A DNA stretch of 64,000 nucleotides from Drosophila persimilis (taxonomy: Eukaryota > Arthropoda > Insecta > Diptera > Drosophilidae): NCBI RefSeq assembly GCF_003286085.1, contig NW_020825289.1:21292001-21356000 (forward strand). Direction: 5' to 3'. The translations under genes were made by a program, and so were the position numbers. This document shows, piece by piece, positions 18,781 to 31,759 of the stretch (the stretch's first letter is position 1; every line of letters starts with the position of its first letter). A model generated the notes under the pieces. That model was not told the origin of the DNA, did not search any database, and saw only the letters and a list, made by a program, of their open reading frames with translations.

Positions 18781-18866
18781 CAGAGAGACCAGGGACACCA
18801 ACAACAGGACGACGCTTTCATCCGCAGAAAGAGAGGAGAGCGACAGCGGCAGCAGCAGCAGCGCAT
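18126..18866 (+). other. Possible untranslated 5' exon of mAChR-A
   Basis: An initiator-type TCAGTC at 18126-18131 is followed by A-rich, leader-like sequence with many stops and a GA tract. It ends at a consensus donor, GCGCAT followed by GTAAGT at 18867. A matching acceptor, TTATTGCTTGCAG, ends at 22540, 176 bases before the mAChR-A ATG. This would be a 3.7-kb leader intron. The assignment is inferred from signals only. Confidence 0.3.
18742..18778. repeat. (GA)n microsatellite
   Basis: About 17 GA units inside the candidate leader exon of mAChR-A. GA tracts can bind GAGA factor, but no such role is shown here. Confidence 0.9.
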
Positions 18867-21800
18867 GTAAGTCAGAGCGGTGCTGTGTGTTTGTGTAGGT
18901 GACGCTGGCGCTAACGCTGTCACTGGCAGCGCTGCCAGCGCTGTTTCCAGTGCTCTCGTTTTGATTAAACTTTGTGCGAGTAGGTCGGTGGGGCGCGGTT
19001 CAACCACCCACACTGCTGTACCCTCCTCTGCTCACTCGGCTGGGGCAATATGCTTAGCGGGTAGCCCAAGCATAAGGTGAAAGCCAGTCCAGCAATTTAA
19101 TTTCCGCAAACAAGAGAGCACAGCGTCATGGTACGGCATGGCACGGCACGGCCCGGTCCATGCAGACGGGCCAAAAGCAGGCTGCTAGCCAGCATCTCAG
19201 CCATGTGGCAAGCAATTAAACTCGCGCAAAAATTAACATAAACCAGAGGAAGGGGCCCGGGTCACAGTCACAGCATACAAGACGCACAAAAGTATGCAGC
19301 TAGTTTTCGCAGCGTTTTCCTTAAGCTTTTCCTTTTCCGCAACGAAGCACGCTTTGTCTTGTGCGGGTGTGGTGCGTATGTATACACTGTATGTGTGTGT
19401 GTGTGTGTGTGTGTTTGGGTGAAAGTAGGCCCGCATAAAATGTAGCGAACCCGAATATCCGCCCGCCCACATCGAGCAAATAAAAGGCGTCTGCTGATGA
19501 GCTGCTGCTGCTGCAGTAACACTCACTCGTACGCACATTAGATGAGGTGACAGTGGCAAGTCGCTTAACGGCACCGGGAACGCAACACACACGAATATGC
19601 CAATCAAAATTTGGATATTGTATGCAAAACTATATCAAGCAGTTCCCTGGAAACTGTTTATATGCAAGACACTCGAATTACTACTCGTAGGAAAGCAAAT
19701 ATCAACAAATGTGAATGATGGCAGTTTATTGTTTAAGCTCTCTGACCGTATATGCCTGAAAAACCTCTGAGCTAATTCAACCTTTTGTTAGATGAGGAAT
19801 TTACAATTTCAATTTGGTAATTGAAGGATTGTCGGTTCTGAGTTCATGAGAATTGTCCGTTCTGAGAATTAAGTGCTGTTTGCGAGCACAGGCTAAGGTA
19901 AAATGTGAATTATTCAAACAAAAGATTCGATTTGATTTGAGAGTGTGATAGAAAATGGAAGACCAATAATTGGTTGATAGATGCAGCATCATGGATGAAG
20001 CCTGCAACGACTACGTGTCCTTAGTGTATTTGTGAATTGATACTATTTTTGATTCGATTAGCGGTTGCTTACTGTATTCACTTCATCCTGCCGCGTGATG
20101 CGAGCCGCGTGCCACAAGCTTATGGGCTCTGTCATAAAAATAGCTTAATAAATGGCAAAACAAATCCTCGCGGGCCGCAGGTTGCTCAGATCTCCCTCTC
20201 TCTCGCTGCACGACTACATGTGTGTGTGTGTGTCAGAGAAAAGGGACTCCTACTCCTGCTCCTCCTCCTTCTCCTCCTTCTCCTCCTTCTCCACCCTGTA
20301 TGGGTGTGTTTGTTTATGCCATTAGCCCAACGCATTTGATAATAAATCCATAAATCCTTTTTTTATGGCAAGCAAAAAGCGAGGCACGGCAACCAGACGC
20401 TGAATTCGATTATTTGGCAGCCAAAGGGAGCGGTCGTCTGACAAATTTGAATGTGCCCGAAAGGAAGACGGCCCAGACCGTACAGTACAGCTACTGCCAA
20501 CTGTCTGTGGCCTGGGCCAACATAAGCTGACGTGGCCGGGACCAAATCACGTACTCAGGACTGGACTTAACCGCAGGAGCAAACGGTGAAACTACTTTGT
20601 GTGAGACCATCCCAGGATTCACATCCCTCATGCTAGTACGAGTACGAATCGTGAGATTTTGTTTTTCATTTCTTGGAAATGTTTTGCCGACTCGACTGCC
20701 GGCTGGTTTTATTTTATTCTCCTTTCCTTCGACGGCAGCACGTTGTTATTTCTGGTTTTGTCAATGCGATATGGCGGCTCAATTTGTGGCGCCCCATTGG
20801 TTTTGCCCACTTTGCCGTTAGCTTGTTTTCCCCAATTGATTTATACGCATGTCTGTGTTAGTGTGAGTGTGGGTGGGAGCGTGAGTCCTCCCACTGGGTG
20901 GAGTGTGGTTTCTACGAAATAAATAACCAGATTTTGATTGATTTATTGGCCAGCGCTGCATTTAATTGAACATCCATTCGAGATTGTGCCAATTAATCCT
21001 GCAGAATAACCTACCCACCAGACCGGTCAAAAGTCAATCACACTTTACATGAATTAATCTCTACTAAAAGTTCAATTGAGTAAAATTATACACATTCAAC
21101 TTTGAACTAGCCCGAGTAGGGATCAATTACATACTACATACATATATGTACATATGTGGGTGCCAATCGAATGCCTAATTGAATCGTTTCGTGTGGTTCT
21201 TGCGGTTGAATGAGCCTTGAAATGTGCACCATTTTTAATATGCACTCATCCTTTGCCCGGACTTGAACTTCGTTTAAGTGGCTACGTAGAACAATCGAAG
21301 ATAATCCCTGCATTCAAAAAAATAAATCTTCATTTTAATTGGGAATGACCCACTCTTTGTGTGGACTGAATCGTGTGGAAGCGGCTCCACCTCCTTATCC
21401 GCCCACAGGCTGCACACAATACAGGAAATAAGCTGGCATCTAGTACTGAATGCCAGTCAATCATGGGACACGCCTATTCATATCGTATCAGTGTCTATCA
21501 ATCAGGTGGCCAGCACGTCGTATGCGTAACTTATGTTCATTAAAAAACTTTCGAAATCGAACTCGCACAATGCCTGCCAAATGAACAGTGTCCCTCCACG
21601 GGGTGATATGTGTGGAGGACTATAAGCGTGTACATATATAGACCCAATGACAACATCAATAGTTTTGAAAAGTGTCAGAGGAAGCCGCCTCGAACATTTC
21701 CGTGCCAAAGTCAGGAGTCTGCCACCGACAGGCAGTCAACTTCTTTCCTCGACTGTTGCATGTGGCCCCATTGTGCTTCGTGGTTACAATAATATCCGGC

Positions 21801-22540
21801 AGGCAGCAAACAACAAATGTCGTGGGCGTAGCCAGGGGGCGGGGCGGGGCCGGTTCTGGCAAGGAGGCAAGCTTTCATTTACATTTGCATAGACATTTTC
21901 ATTAAAACAAATCACACAGAAAATGTCATTTTGCAGCAAGGACAAAGCGAGTCAGGCCCCTGGCATTGTAAATATATTATTGCGCTTCCTTGGTCCTTCA
22001 GCCCTTCAGCCCTTCAGCCCCTCCTCTGCCTTTGCATTTGCCTTTGCCCCTGCGGAGCATGGGATGGGATATATCAAAGGCCTGCGCTTTGGACAGCTCC
22101 TCATAATTCTCGCCTTTTACTATCTCGTTGTTTTATGTCCGATGGCTGCCAAAGGGGCTGGGATGGGATGGGATACGATGGGCATACGGAAATTGCGACA
22201 CCCTATACTATAACAATCGGGCTCTCGGGGAGTACGACACGTAGATTACTGCTGCATGAAATTGGTTTATGTGGATATTGATGCATTGGTGCACTTTCGC
22301 ACTCATTAGGGCTTGCATCAACCGCTAACGATATGCAGCAAAAACCAATTAAAAGCCTAATGAAATTTCGGGAATTTGTTCCGCCCGAATAATTTCGAAC
22401 ATAAATATTCAAATCAGAATCAATTGAAGAATCCTTTAAACTTTCAGGAGCTCTCGTTGATAGGTCTTTGGTTAGGGTAATCCTTTGGTCGCATCGCTGT
22501 TCAGCCTTGTAGAATACACAGTTATTTTTATTGCTTGCAG
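18867..22540. other. Non-coding stretch upstream of mAChR-A
   Basis: No plausible exon found. The stretch contains a (TG)n tract at 19391-19414, a TCC/TTC-type repeat near 20254-20292, a short direct repeat (CCTTCAGCCCTTCAGCC) near 21998-22020 and AT-rich sequence. It is probably the leader intron of mAChR-A. Confidence 0.5.
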
Positions 22541-22716
22541 GGCCAGTGGAAAAATGGCCAACGCCTTGCGTGGGTGCAGCCAAAAGGATAAGCAGAGGAT
22601 GAAAGCCAACTGAAACAGGGGACAAGGACACACAGCGAACGAGACAGCGAGAGAGAGAGAAGCGAAAAGGAAGTGTAATCTTGAAAAGCTTTTGCTGAAA
22701 ATATCACGTATTCGCC

Positions 22717-25700
22717 ATGGAGCCGGTTATGAGCCTGGCCCTTGCCGCCCATGGGCCGCCCAGCATACTTGAGCCTCTGTTTAAAACCGTAACTACGAGC
22801 ACAACGACCACATCGACGACGACGACCACAACCACAACGACGACTAGCAGTCCGGCGCACCTGTCGTCGACAGGCACCACCCTGCTGACGGCCCTCCTCG
22901 AAAATCTGACCACGACAGCGGCCAGCGGACTGTACGATCCGTACCCGTACGCCAACCAGACGAACGGCTCGATGGTCTTCGAGACGAAGGGGCCGCGCTA
23001 CTCGCTTGCCTCGATGGTGGTCATGGGCTTCGTAGCGGCGATTCTGAGCACGGTGACGGTGGCGGGCAACGTCATGGTGATGATCTCCTTCAAGATCGAC
23101 AAGCAGCTGCAGACGATCAGCAACTACTTCCTCTTCTCGCTGGCCATCGCGGACTTTGCCATCGGCGCCATCTCGATGCCGCTGTTCGCGGTTACCACCA
23201 TCCTGGGCTACTGGCCGCTAGGGCCGATCGTCTGCGACACCTGGCTGGCCCTCGACTACCTGGCCTCGAACGCCTCAGTGCTGAACCTGCTGATCATCAG
23301 CTTCGATCGCTACTTCAGCGTCACTCGGCCGCTCACGTACCGCGCCAAGCGCACCACCAACCGGGCGGCGGTGATGATCGGCGCCGCCTGGGGCATCAGC
23401 CTGCTGCTCTGGCCGCCCTGGATCTACAGCTGGCCCTACATCGAGGGCAAGCGCACGGTGCCCAAGGACGAGTGCTATATCCAGTTCATCGAGACGAACC
23501 AGTACATCACCTTCGGCACAGCGCTCGCCGCCTTCTACTTCCCCGTCACGATAATGTGCTTCCTCTACTGGCGCATTTGGCGCGAAACGAAGAAGCGGCA
23601 GAAGGACCTGCCCAATCTGCAGGCGGGCAAGAAGGACTCCAGCAAGCGGTCGAACAGCAGGTGAGTGCTCTTAAATCACTTCAATCCCATGCGTTGGATC
23701 CCCCTAAGATGCATCTCTTTTCAGTGACGAGAACACTGTGGTCAATCATGCGGGCGGCGGCCTGCTGGCCTTCGCCCAGTTGGGCGCCAACGATCACGAC
23801 ACCTGGCGACGGCCGCGCTCCGAGAGCTCTGCGGATGCGGAGAGTGTCTACATGACCAATATGGTCCTCGATTCCGGCTACCACGGCATGCACTCGCGCA
23901 AGTCAAGCGTGGGTTTCCCCCCTATAGCCCTCTTATCCCATTTGAAATGCAGATACTTATCTTTGGTGCCTATATCCTTGCAGATCAAAAGCACCAATAC
24001 AATCAAAAAGCCGTACAACTGCTTCGGCAGCGTCAAGGAGTGGTGCATTGCGTGGTGGCATTCCGGGCGCGAGGACTCCGACGACTTTGCCTACGAGCAG
24101 GAGGAGCCTTCTGATTTAGGGTATGCAACACCAGTAACAATTGAAACTCCTTTACAAAGCTCCGTCTCCAGGTAGTAAAACAAGCAATCAAAATTCTGAT
24201 CTTTTATCGTCTATTCTATCGTCTATTGTCTACTCGTATTTTCGAGTAAGCGACACCGCACCGCTCGCACCTCTAGCACCCCTTGCACTCCCATACACAC
24301 ACACACACACACGTATGTCCCTCTGTACATGTGTGGATGTGTGTGTATGCACTGCATCAATGCAACAATTGCACTTAGAGCGCACCACCCCCCACCCACT
24401 GACCACTGCCCATCGCCCACCGAACACAAAGATAAACAGAAACAGACACTTTATAAATTTCGATTTCCTTCTTCTCTTCGATGTTTACCCACTAAGAAAA
24501 CCAACAGCCAACAAAAACTCAGAGTTCGGCTGCCAAATGCCACACATCCATCGCCGGTAAAAGCTTTCAGTTGCACTAATCCCATCCCCATCCCCATCCC
24601 CATCCCCATCTCCATCAAAAAACCCCCACAAATCCATCAAAGTCCTCGCACAAACAGAACTCTGCAACATGGCAGAGGCGGTGGCTTGAAGCACTGTGCC
24701 CCATGCAAATGCAACGCCCCTGCCAGGGATGGATATTGGTTCTTCAGTTCAGTTTAGTTTATTTTTCGAGAATGTGCCAGCGAAATGTTTGCCTTTTGTC
24801 TGAGTTTACCCTCCGTTTTCATGAATTTTTAGTTTATTAATTTTAAGGGTTTGTTAGTTTCCAATTTTGTGTAATTTTATTTGACGATAAAACGAATTAT
24901 GAGTTGCAATTCAATGATTTTGTGTGTAAGGTTTCTATTTATGGCGATTTTATTTCTAAAACGATGGTTAGCGGAATTTATACGGCCATATCTTGTCTGC
25001 ATTTTCCATTAATGCCAGCCAATAGAAGTATAACATTTTCCGAGTTTTACAAAGTTTGCTGTTGATTTGTCTCACTTTATCATTATCTTCTATTCCTTAA
25101 CATAAATACTTGTTTATACATCCTTTTCAATGGAATAATTCTTTTCCAAGCTACATAAAACTCACAGATATACATCTTGTATGTGTACTCCTACTCTGCT
25201 ATCTGTTTTGTCTGTTGACATAGATCTATTGATATTCTATGTGCCACAAGTTACCTCTAATCAGTGCAGTTTCATGCATGCCCCAACCGTTCAGGTAAAT
25301 TCCATTAGAGTCTCTCCCTCTATCCCTGTCTCTTTTTGAAGGCAGTGTCATCGAAACAATTGATGTAACTGAAATTTCCGATGAATCTGCATGGACATGT
25401 GCCCATTGTGGGGGAAACCCTCCTTATTTCCGGCCTCCCTGCACCCTTTGGTCGCACATTCTCCTTTCAAATGATGCGTGGCCCAGCATTCCGATGAGTA
25501 ATCGATTTCAGATCAGATATCCGGCGACTCGTTTCCATCCACAACGCACTCTGCACATGCATGAGTATCTCTGTAGTAGCATCCTGTAGCTGTGTGGGTG
25601 TCTGTGTGACTGCATGGGTATGCCAGTTAGAAGAGCAGATGCATCCGCTGCCCCATGATGCTGTTGTTCTGATGCTGCTGCTGCTGCTGCTGATGCTTCA

Positions 25701-27055
25701 GCTGTGGTCTGACAGCCATCTTGTTGTTGCCTGCCAACAGCCATCATAGTGCTGGCACTTGTGTGTGTATGTGTGTGTCAGCATGTGCGTTTGTCTGTGT
25801 GTTTGCAGGAATATGCGATACCAATGGCACATCCTTTCTCTCCTCTCTCTACCTCTCGCCCCACAGATGTACCTCGATGAACGTGATGCGGGACAACTAC
25901 TCGATGGGGGGCAGTACGAGCGGAGTACGGCCCCCCAGCATTCTGCTGTCGGATGTCTCGCCCACGCCCCTGGCCCGGCCCCCGATGCCACTCAGCTCTA
26001 TCTCGCAGATGCAGGAGCTGAATGCCACCGGAAACAACAGTCAAAACAGCAGCAATAGCGGTGCGGCGGCGAACGCGGGAGGAGCCAGTACAGGGAACGG
26101 AGCTGCCATCGGCCTGGGCCTGGGCTTGGGCTTGGGAATGGCCACGGCGAATGGAACGGCCAGCTGCAGCAACACAAACGGCAATGGAAACGCGAATGCG
26201 AATGGGAATAGCGCTAATACGGCGGTTCGTGACTCCCGCACGCTGCCCGTGATCAATCGCATTAACTCCCGCTCCGTCAGCCAGGACTCGGTCTACACGA
26301 TACTCATTCGCCTGCCCTCGGACGGAGCCTCATCCAATGCGGCAATGAGCAGAGCAGGAGGAGGAGGAGGAGGAGGAGGAGGAGGAGTAGGAGCAGGCTC
26401 AGGAGAAGCCGCTGCGGTAGGTGCAAGCGCAGTGGCAGTCGGCCAAGGCGATTATGCGCCCTCCATCAAGATGATACAAGAGGATGCGATGCCCTCGACA
26501 CTGGCCAGCAGTGCAGCAGTCACCACCGTACCCCCTCTGGCCACCCGCCGGCCGTTGCCGTCGCGAGACTCCGAGTTCAGCCTTCCGCTGGGCCGGCGCA
26601 TGTCACACGCCCAACACGATGCCCGCCTGCTCAATGCCAAGGTCATTCCCAAGCAGCTGGGCAAGGCAGGGGCCGCCGGCGCAGCGGGTGGTGCTGCGGG
26701 GCAGCACGCCCTCATGAATGCCCGCAATGCGGCGGCCAAGAAGAAAAAGAAGTCGCAGGAGAAGCGGCAGGAGACGAAGGCGGCCAAGACGCTGTCGGCC
26801 ATTCTGCTGAGCTTCATCATCACCTGGACGCCGTACAATATCCTGGTGCTGATCAAGCCGCTGACCACCTGCTCGGACTGCATTCCCGCCGAGCTGTGGG
26901 ACTTCTTCTACGCGTTATGCTACATCAACTCGACCATCAACCCCATGTGCTACGCCCTCTGCAACGCATCCTTCCGGCGCACCTACATCCGTATCCTCAC
27001 CTGCAAGTGGCACACCCGCAACCGCGAGGGCATGGTGCGCGGCGTCTACAACTAG
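22717..27055 (+). CDS. mAChR-A: Muscarinic acetylcholine receptor, type A
   Basis: Class A G-protein-coupled receptor for acetylcholine (Gq-type in flies). Coding exons are 22717-23660, 23725-23908, 23984-24171 and 25867-27055, giving 834 residues with all phases matching. The extracellular N-terminus has a poly-Thr run and NQT/NLT glycosylation sites. TM1 begins near residue 96. The ligand-binding Asp of TM3 (WLALDYL) is near residue 180 and DRY near 197. WPPWIYSWP is in TM4. The third intracellular loop is very long (over 400 residues), rich in Ser, Gly, Ala and Asn, with a Gly run encoded by GGA repeats at 26356-26388. TM6 ([12 protein letters not shown]) starts near residue 746, and TM7 carries the NPMCY form of NPxxY. 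The C-terminus is [11 protein letters not shown]. The start is the ATG that matches the fly protein ([13 protein letters not shown]). Confidence 0.97.
24172..25866 (+). other. Third intron within the mAChR-A coding region
   Basis: A 1.7-kb intron inside the third intracellular loop. The donor is the weak form GTAGTA and the acceptor is CGCCCCACAG. It holds CA/GT runs (24296-24311), CCCCAT repeats near 24590-24610 and TG-rich sequence near 25765. No internal exon was recognised. Confidence 0.85.
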
Positions 27056-29153
27056 ATCTCACACACTACCCACGCATACACATACAGACTACATACATAT
27101 ATATAAATATATATATTTAGGCTAAGATTCAGTTCGGAAAACTACGTATAGTTGCAATAAATGTTGTGTGCTAAAGGAAGGAAGGAAGGGAGGATATGTT
27201 TGGCAAGGAAACCATAAATAGGCTTAGTTATTACCCATTGACAAGCAGTACTGATTTTTTGATGTCTAGCCCCGGATTATATACACGAATATAAATGTAT
27301 ATGTATACACCACTGCTTCGGGAGGGTTGCTATGTAAGTTTGGCCACAGGCTTTCAAGATCAAACGATCCTTTAACGCCGGACTATACTCCAGCAATGTT
27401 CTCACCAAAGATATACCCAAGCTTCCTCAGGTTTATGCCATTAAGTTCAGCAACCCTCTCGACCCATCGTGCTTAAGGCCCAAAATCATTTGAGCGATGA
27501 TCATGATCAGATCAGACACAAGAGATGGTTCGTATCGGAGCGGATCGGATTCCATTTGTTAGGCGTTTAGGTAGGCACATGCTCCAGGCAAAGAATTTAA
27601 TACAAATTTAATGGATTACGACTTGGAAAACATACAGTATATACACACGCATACATGCATATATATTATTATTATTATTATAATTATATTATATAAAATA
27701 CACCAGGCAAATATACCCATGTGTAAGCTTTAGGTGTTGGATGCAAGAAGTCATCCTCCACATACGAGTATGGGAAATGGGGAAAAACCAAAACCAAAAA
27801 AGCTTTAATACAAGTTCAAACTACGGATACGGATACGGAAACGGAAATGAAGTTGGTGGTTCCGCGGGGCTGGTTGCATCGTTGGGTTCCCATTTAGATC
27901 ATAATTTTTGTGAAATGTTAGGGGGGACTATAGCTGGGGGGAAATGTGATCGTACTGCTCGTTTTTTGATAGGTTGAAGTCAGTTTTTATATACATAAAT
28001 GTGCATAGAAAGCAAACCAAAAATTTGTATTGAACCAGTAGTACGTACGTACATATATGTGTACATATATATGTATATGTACATATATGCATTAAATTAC
28101 GATTATTACAATGTATGTTTTAAGAACGAAACCCACCATAGTTCAAAAACTAAGAACAAAACATTTTTGTAACTGATAAATAATGAAAAAAAAACCCAAC
28201 AGCGAAAAGCGAAATGTAACAAGAGTAATGTAACCCAAAGCAATAGACACGACCAGACAAGAGATGCCTCCAGTCGAAGGTGCATCAGGCGGGGAGATGG
28301 AATGAACTTAGTGCTTATGAGAGCCCACAAGGTTGTGTCGACATACATATATACATATAAAGCTGGGATTCCCTCGACTGGAGGAACATATCTTGCTGCG
28401 GCATGGCCGAATCGATCGACATAGTTCTTAAATCCGAAGTATCTTCGAAATGCACCAAATCAAGTAACTCCAACTAAAATTGCAAGCATATTAAAAGCAT
28501 ATGAGAGAATAAAATACAAAAATAGAAAAATACAGTCTAAGCAAAAGATAATCGGTACGCCCGGATCGAAACCCTTTTTATGAGTGTGTAGCTAACTAAT
28601 CGAATGATCTAACAAATTGTCGGAGGCCTCTGGAGGCGAAATCAAGCTGAAATCAAAGCAACATTTGTAGTCTCTGCGGCACAAGACGTGCGTATTTATA
28701 CCTAACGATACGATACGATATATTATACTATATACATACGAGTATAGCTATATATAAATATGGAGTTTAGCCTGGCAACCAAACCAAGTAAACCAACTAC
28801 AAACCCAAAAGACATGATTTACAACCACACGCACATCCAAATGAAGCATATGTAGTACGATTAACGTATATCTCAGCAAAACCAAAACACCAATCGAGCA
28901 AACCAACCTAATACGAGTATATATACATAAATACATACATATAGATAACCTTTTGACTACGACGAACAGATTGAAGTACATACAAATATATAGTAAGAGG
29001 ATTACAGTACGAGTAGGACGCGTTTTGATGATGAGATTGGAGGGGAGTGGAGTGAAGTAAAGTGGAGTGGAGGTTTAATTGCATACAATCTAATTGTTTG
29101 GAAATACACTATGATATATAGTAATACATATATGAATTAAAGCTAACAATAAA
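27056..29153 (+). other. 3' UTR of mAChR-A, probably with two ends
   Basis: AT-rich sequence packed with TACATA/TATATA runs and no credible open frame. A proximal AATAAA lies at 27156-27161, about 100 bases after the stop, and a distal one at 29148-29153, about 2.1 kb after it. Both short and long 3' UTRs are therefore possible, as is common for neuronal fly genes. An 11-bp inverted repeat lies at 28267/28374. Confidence 0.5.
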
Positions 29154-29226
29154 ACATGTGAATGAAAAGCAGGCTGACAAAATCCTTCCTTTCCTAAGCA
29201 GAGTGCTGGTTGGAAATATTCGGGTT

Positions 29227-29680
29227 TTACTTTGTATTCGCCTCTCCATGGCCGTCTCCATCGCTCTGTCCTCGCATCAGTATCTGAACATTCTTTTGGA
29301 TGGCTTCCAGCTTCTGTTGCATCAACTCCTGGCGCCTCTGCTCCGCCTTCTGCTGCTTGTCCTCCAGCTCCTCGAGCGTGGGCGGCTCCGAGTGGGCCGC
29401 CTCCTGCATTAGCTGCTGAATGCGCTTGGGTGGCTGTCTCAAGGTCTCGTTGAGAGGCATCTCCGGCTGCTGTTCTGTGTCAAGCGGAATGGTAAAGGCC
29501 TCCGAGGCAGCTGTCAGACAGAGAGGGAGAGAGAGAGAGAGACCGGTAATAAGCAACTCAATCGGGGGCTCCGGTGCACTCACGGTATTCCTTATTGCTG
29601 GCCATTCTGTTCGACTTGGCCGACACGGGGCCTTTAGTGTCGTCTATCGTTGGGTTGGACTTGGAACTGGAGCAGCCCAT
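29227..29680 (-). CDS. Small N-myristoylated stathmin-like protein
   Basis: Two exons, 29680-29584 and 29510-29227, joined at a phase-1 GT-AG intron of 73 bases, encode 126 residues. The N-terminus MGCSSSKS is a textbook N-myristoylation site with an adjacent palmitoylatable cysteine, so the protein should sit on the inner face of membranes. The second half contains TLRQPPKRIQQL and a charged helix with LEELEDKQQKAEQRRQE. This resembles vertebrate STMND1 (MGC... start, a KPPSRLKKL-type motif, then a helix with EEKMEAAEERRK), a stathmin-domain protein. The resemblance is from memory. If correct, a tubulin-related role is possible but not shown. The gene lies in the gap between mAChR-A and the 3' end of bs, on the bs strand. 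Confidence 0.75.
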
Positions 29681-31759
29681 GCTAGGCAGCCAGTAAGTCG
29701 TAAGGCATTACGTCTAAGACTTCCGTTTTAGCTCTTCCTTCCTATACCTTTTGCAGCCGCAGGGATAATGACAAAAGGATGCTGCTGATGCTGATGCTGC
29801 TGATTCTACTGCTGCTTCTGCTGCGACTACGGTTAATGTGATTTCCTGTTGCATCCGCTTGGCTACACTCAATATTCAATTTCCGCTGCTGTCACACTCA
29901 TTAGACTTCAGTCGAAGGAGCAGCTGAGGACTACATTTAATGGCTCATTAGTATTGATTTTCTTGGGCTTTTCCGATACGACGCAATACTGTACCTCCTG
30001 GCGGTGCGCGTTCCAGGACACTGGCAGGTGTGTGCGGCCGTTTGTCAGGCGAGCGGCTGGGCAACTGACTCGAAAAATTGCAATGCAAAGTTTTCCGCGC
30101 TCGTGACCATTAATAATAATAATTGCATAGACAGGGGCAGGGACAGGGACAGGGACAGGGACAGACAGGATCAATATTCACATGAGGCTTGCGTGGGTGC
30201 CAGTGGCCAGGCCGAACACAGACAGACACGGACATGGGCCCACTGGTCGTAGTCCTAGTCCTAGTCTAAGCCCCTAATGTCAATCAACTCTGGCTGGGGC
30301 TCTGGCTATGGCTGTGGCTCTACTGGCCACAATCGACGCTAATTGTGGTGGCAGACACAACTTCCCCGGTCATGAGACTATAGATGTATGTATGTATGTA
30401 TGTGTATGCCGCAAGTTTAGTGACCCACTCAACTTTGACCACGGCCGGGGAGGAAAGAGTGGGCTTTGATTTCTGTCTCAACAGTTTGCCCATTGTCACC
30501 GCTTGGCCATAAAAGACCATGGCCCAAACACTAACAACTTCCGGCTATGGGCTGGGCTGGGCTGGGCTAAGAACTGGTCCCGCACGGAAGCGCGGGCGCG
30601 TGCCAATCCACCGCCCAGGTCGTCCACACTTAACCACTCACCACCACAGCTGCCATTAGTATGTGCCACACGTTGCGCCTTTGTGGCCAGGGTCTCTCGC
30701 ATGCAAATTGCCCCAGCCGCAGCCGCAGCGGAAGCGCAACCGTCACCGTCACCCCCCCCACCAAGACACTCATCCGTGGGCTGTAACAGGTGCTGCAGTG
30801 TGGTGCGGTGCGGTGTGGTGCGGTGCGGTGTGGTGCTACCTGCGCTAGTAAGTAATGAGCGACGTTTAATTAGGTTAAGTGTCAATAAGATGATGTCGTC
30901 AATCAATCAATTGCAAAATACTCAACATGGACATCCATCAAGCGGCTAAATACCAAAAGGCATTTATTTGTCTGTCGCACACTTTTTTCCTGAGTGTGCT
31001 TAATCCAAGCCTTCTCATAGATACTCACCTTCCATTCGTGTGTATATGTATGAGAGTGTGTGTGTGTGTGTGTGGGGCGTGGCCAGTGTTCGGTAAGTGC
31101 CATTGCGAATGAATGGTTAAACGGCAAATACCTTTGGTCGACTGCTTGCACTTACATAGCTGAAGGGGAGTATCTATCGAGGGAAAGTGACATTTAAGGG
31201 GGTTCTGAACTACTTTAAGAAAATCGAAGAATTTCTTTGCCTGTAGTGCTCCGAAAATAAGCATTATCCATTTGTTTTATATGCAAAAAAGTGTTTCATA
31301 TATATTTATGTATTGTATATAATATAATAAAACAATATAAACTATTAACAAAGCAACTTGACCTCTGCGGTTTAGGAACATCCTCATCCTCATTATCCTT
31401 CTCTTTCTTCCCTCCTTATCGATCTTGATCCCGAACTCAATATGATGCTTTCATAGCTTGCAGAACATTTTTTTTTTGTAAACTTACGTATAGTTTCATA
31501 TATGTAGATATGCCGTTGGCAGGGTTGGGTTTCTCCTTCTCTTCTTTTTATATAGGTATAAAAATAGTTTATGTACGACATAATAATGGATATACTCGTA
31601 GTAGTATGACTTAGAGTTAGCAGGCGATCGTGAAAACTTTATATAGACTTTGCGAAGACGGGTACTGGGGATCCCTTGCTGCTGCTTCTTCTTTTGTTGC
31701 GGGCCAGTGCTGATAAACGCCGTTCTCAGTGTTGGACAAGCAGTGGTCGTAGCGGGGTG
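29681..31759 (-). other. bs 3' UTR and gap before the stathmin-like gene
   Basis: The part next to 31759 should be 3' UTR of the long bs isoform; its end is unclear because I see no clean AATAAA on the - strand nearby. The rest holds a GGGACA-type tandem repeat (30132-30163), GGTGC/GTGGTGCG repeats near 30795-30836 and a TG tract near 31057-31072. No exon is supported. Confidence 0.45.
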
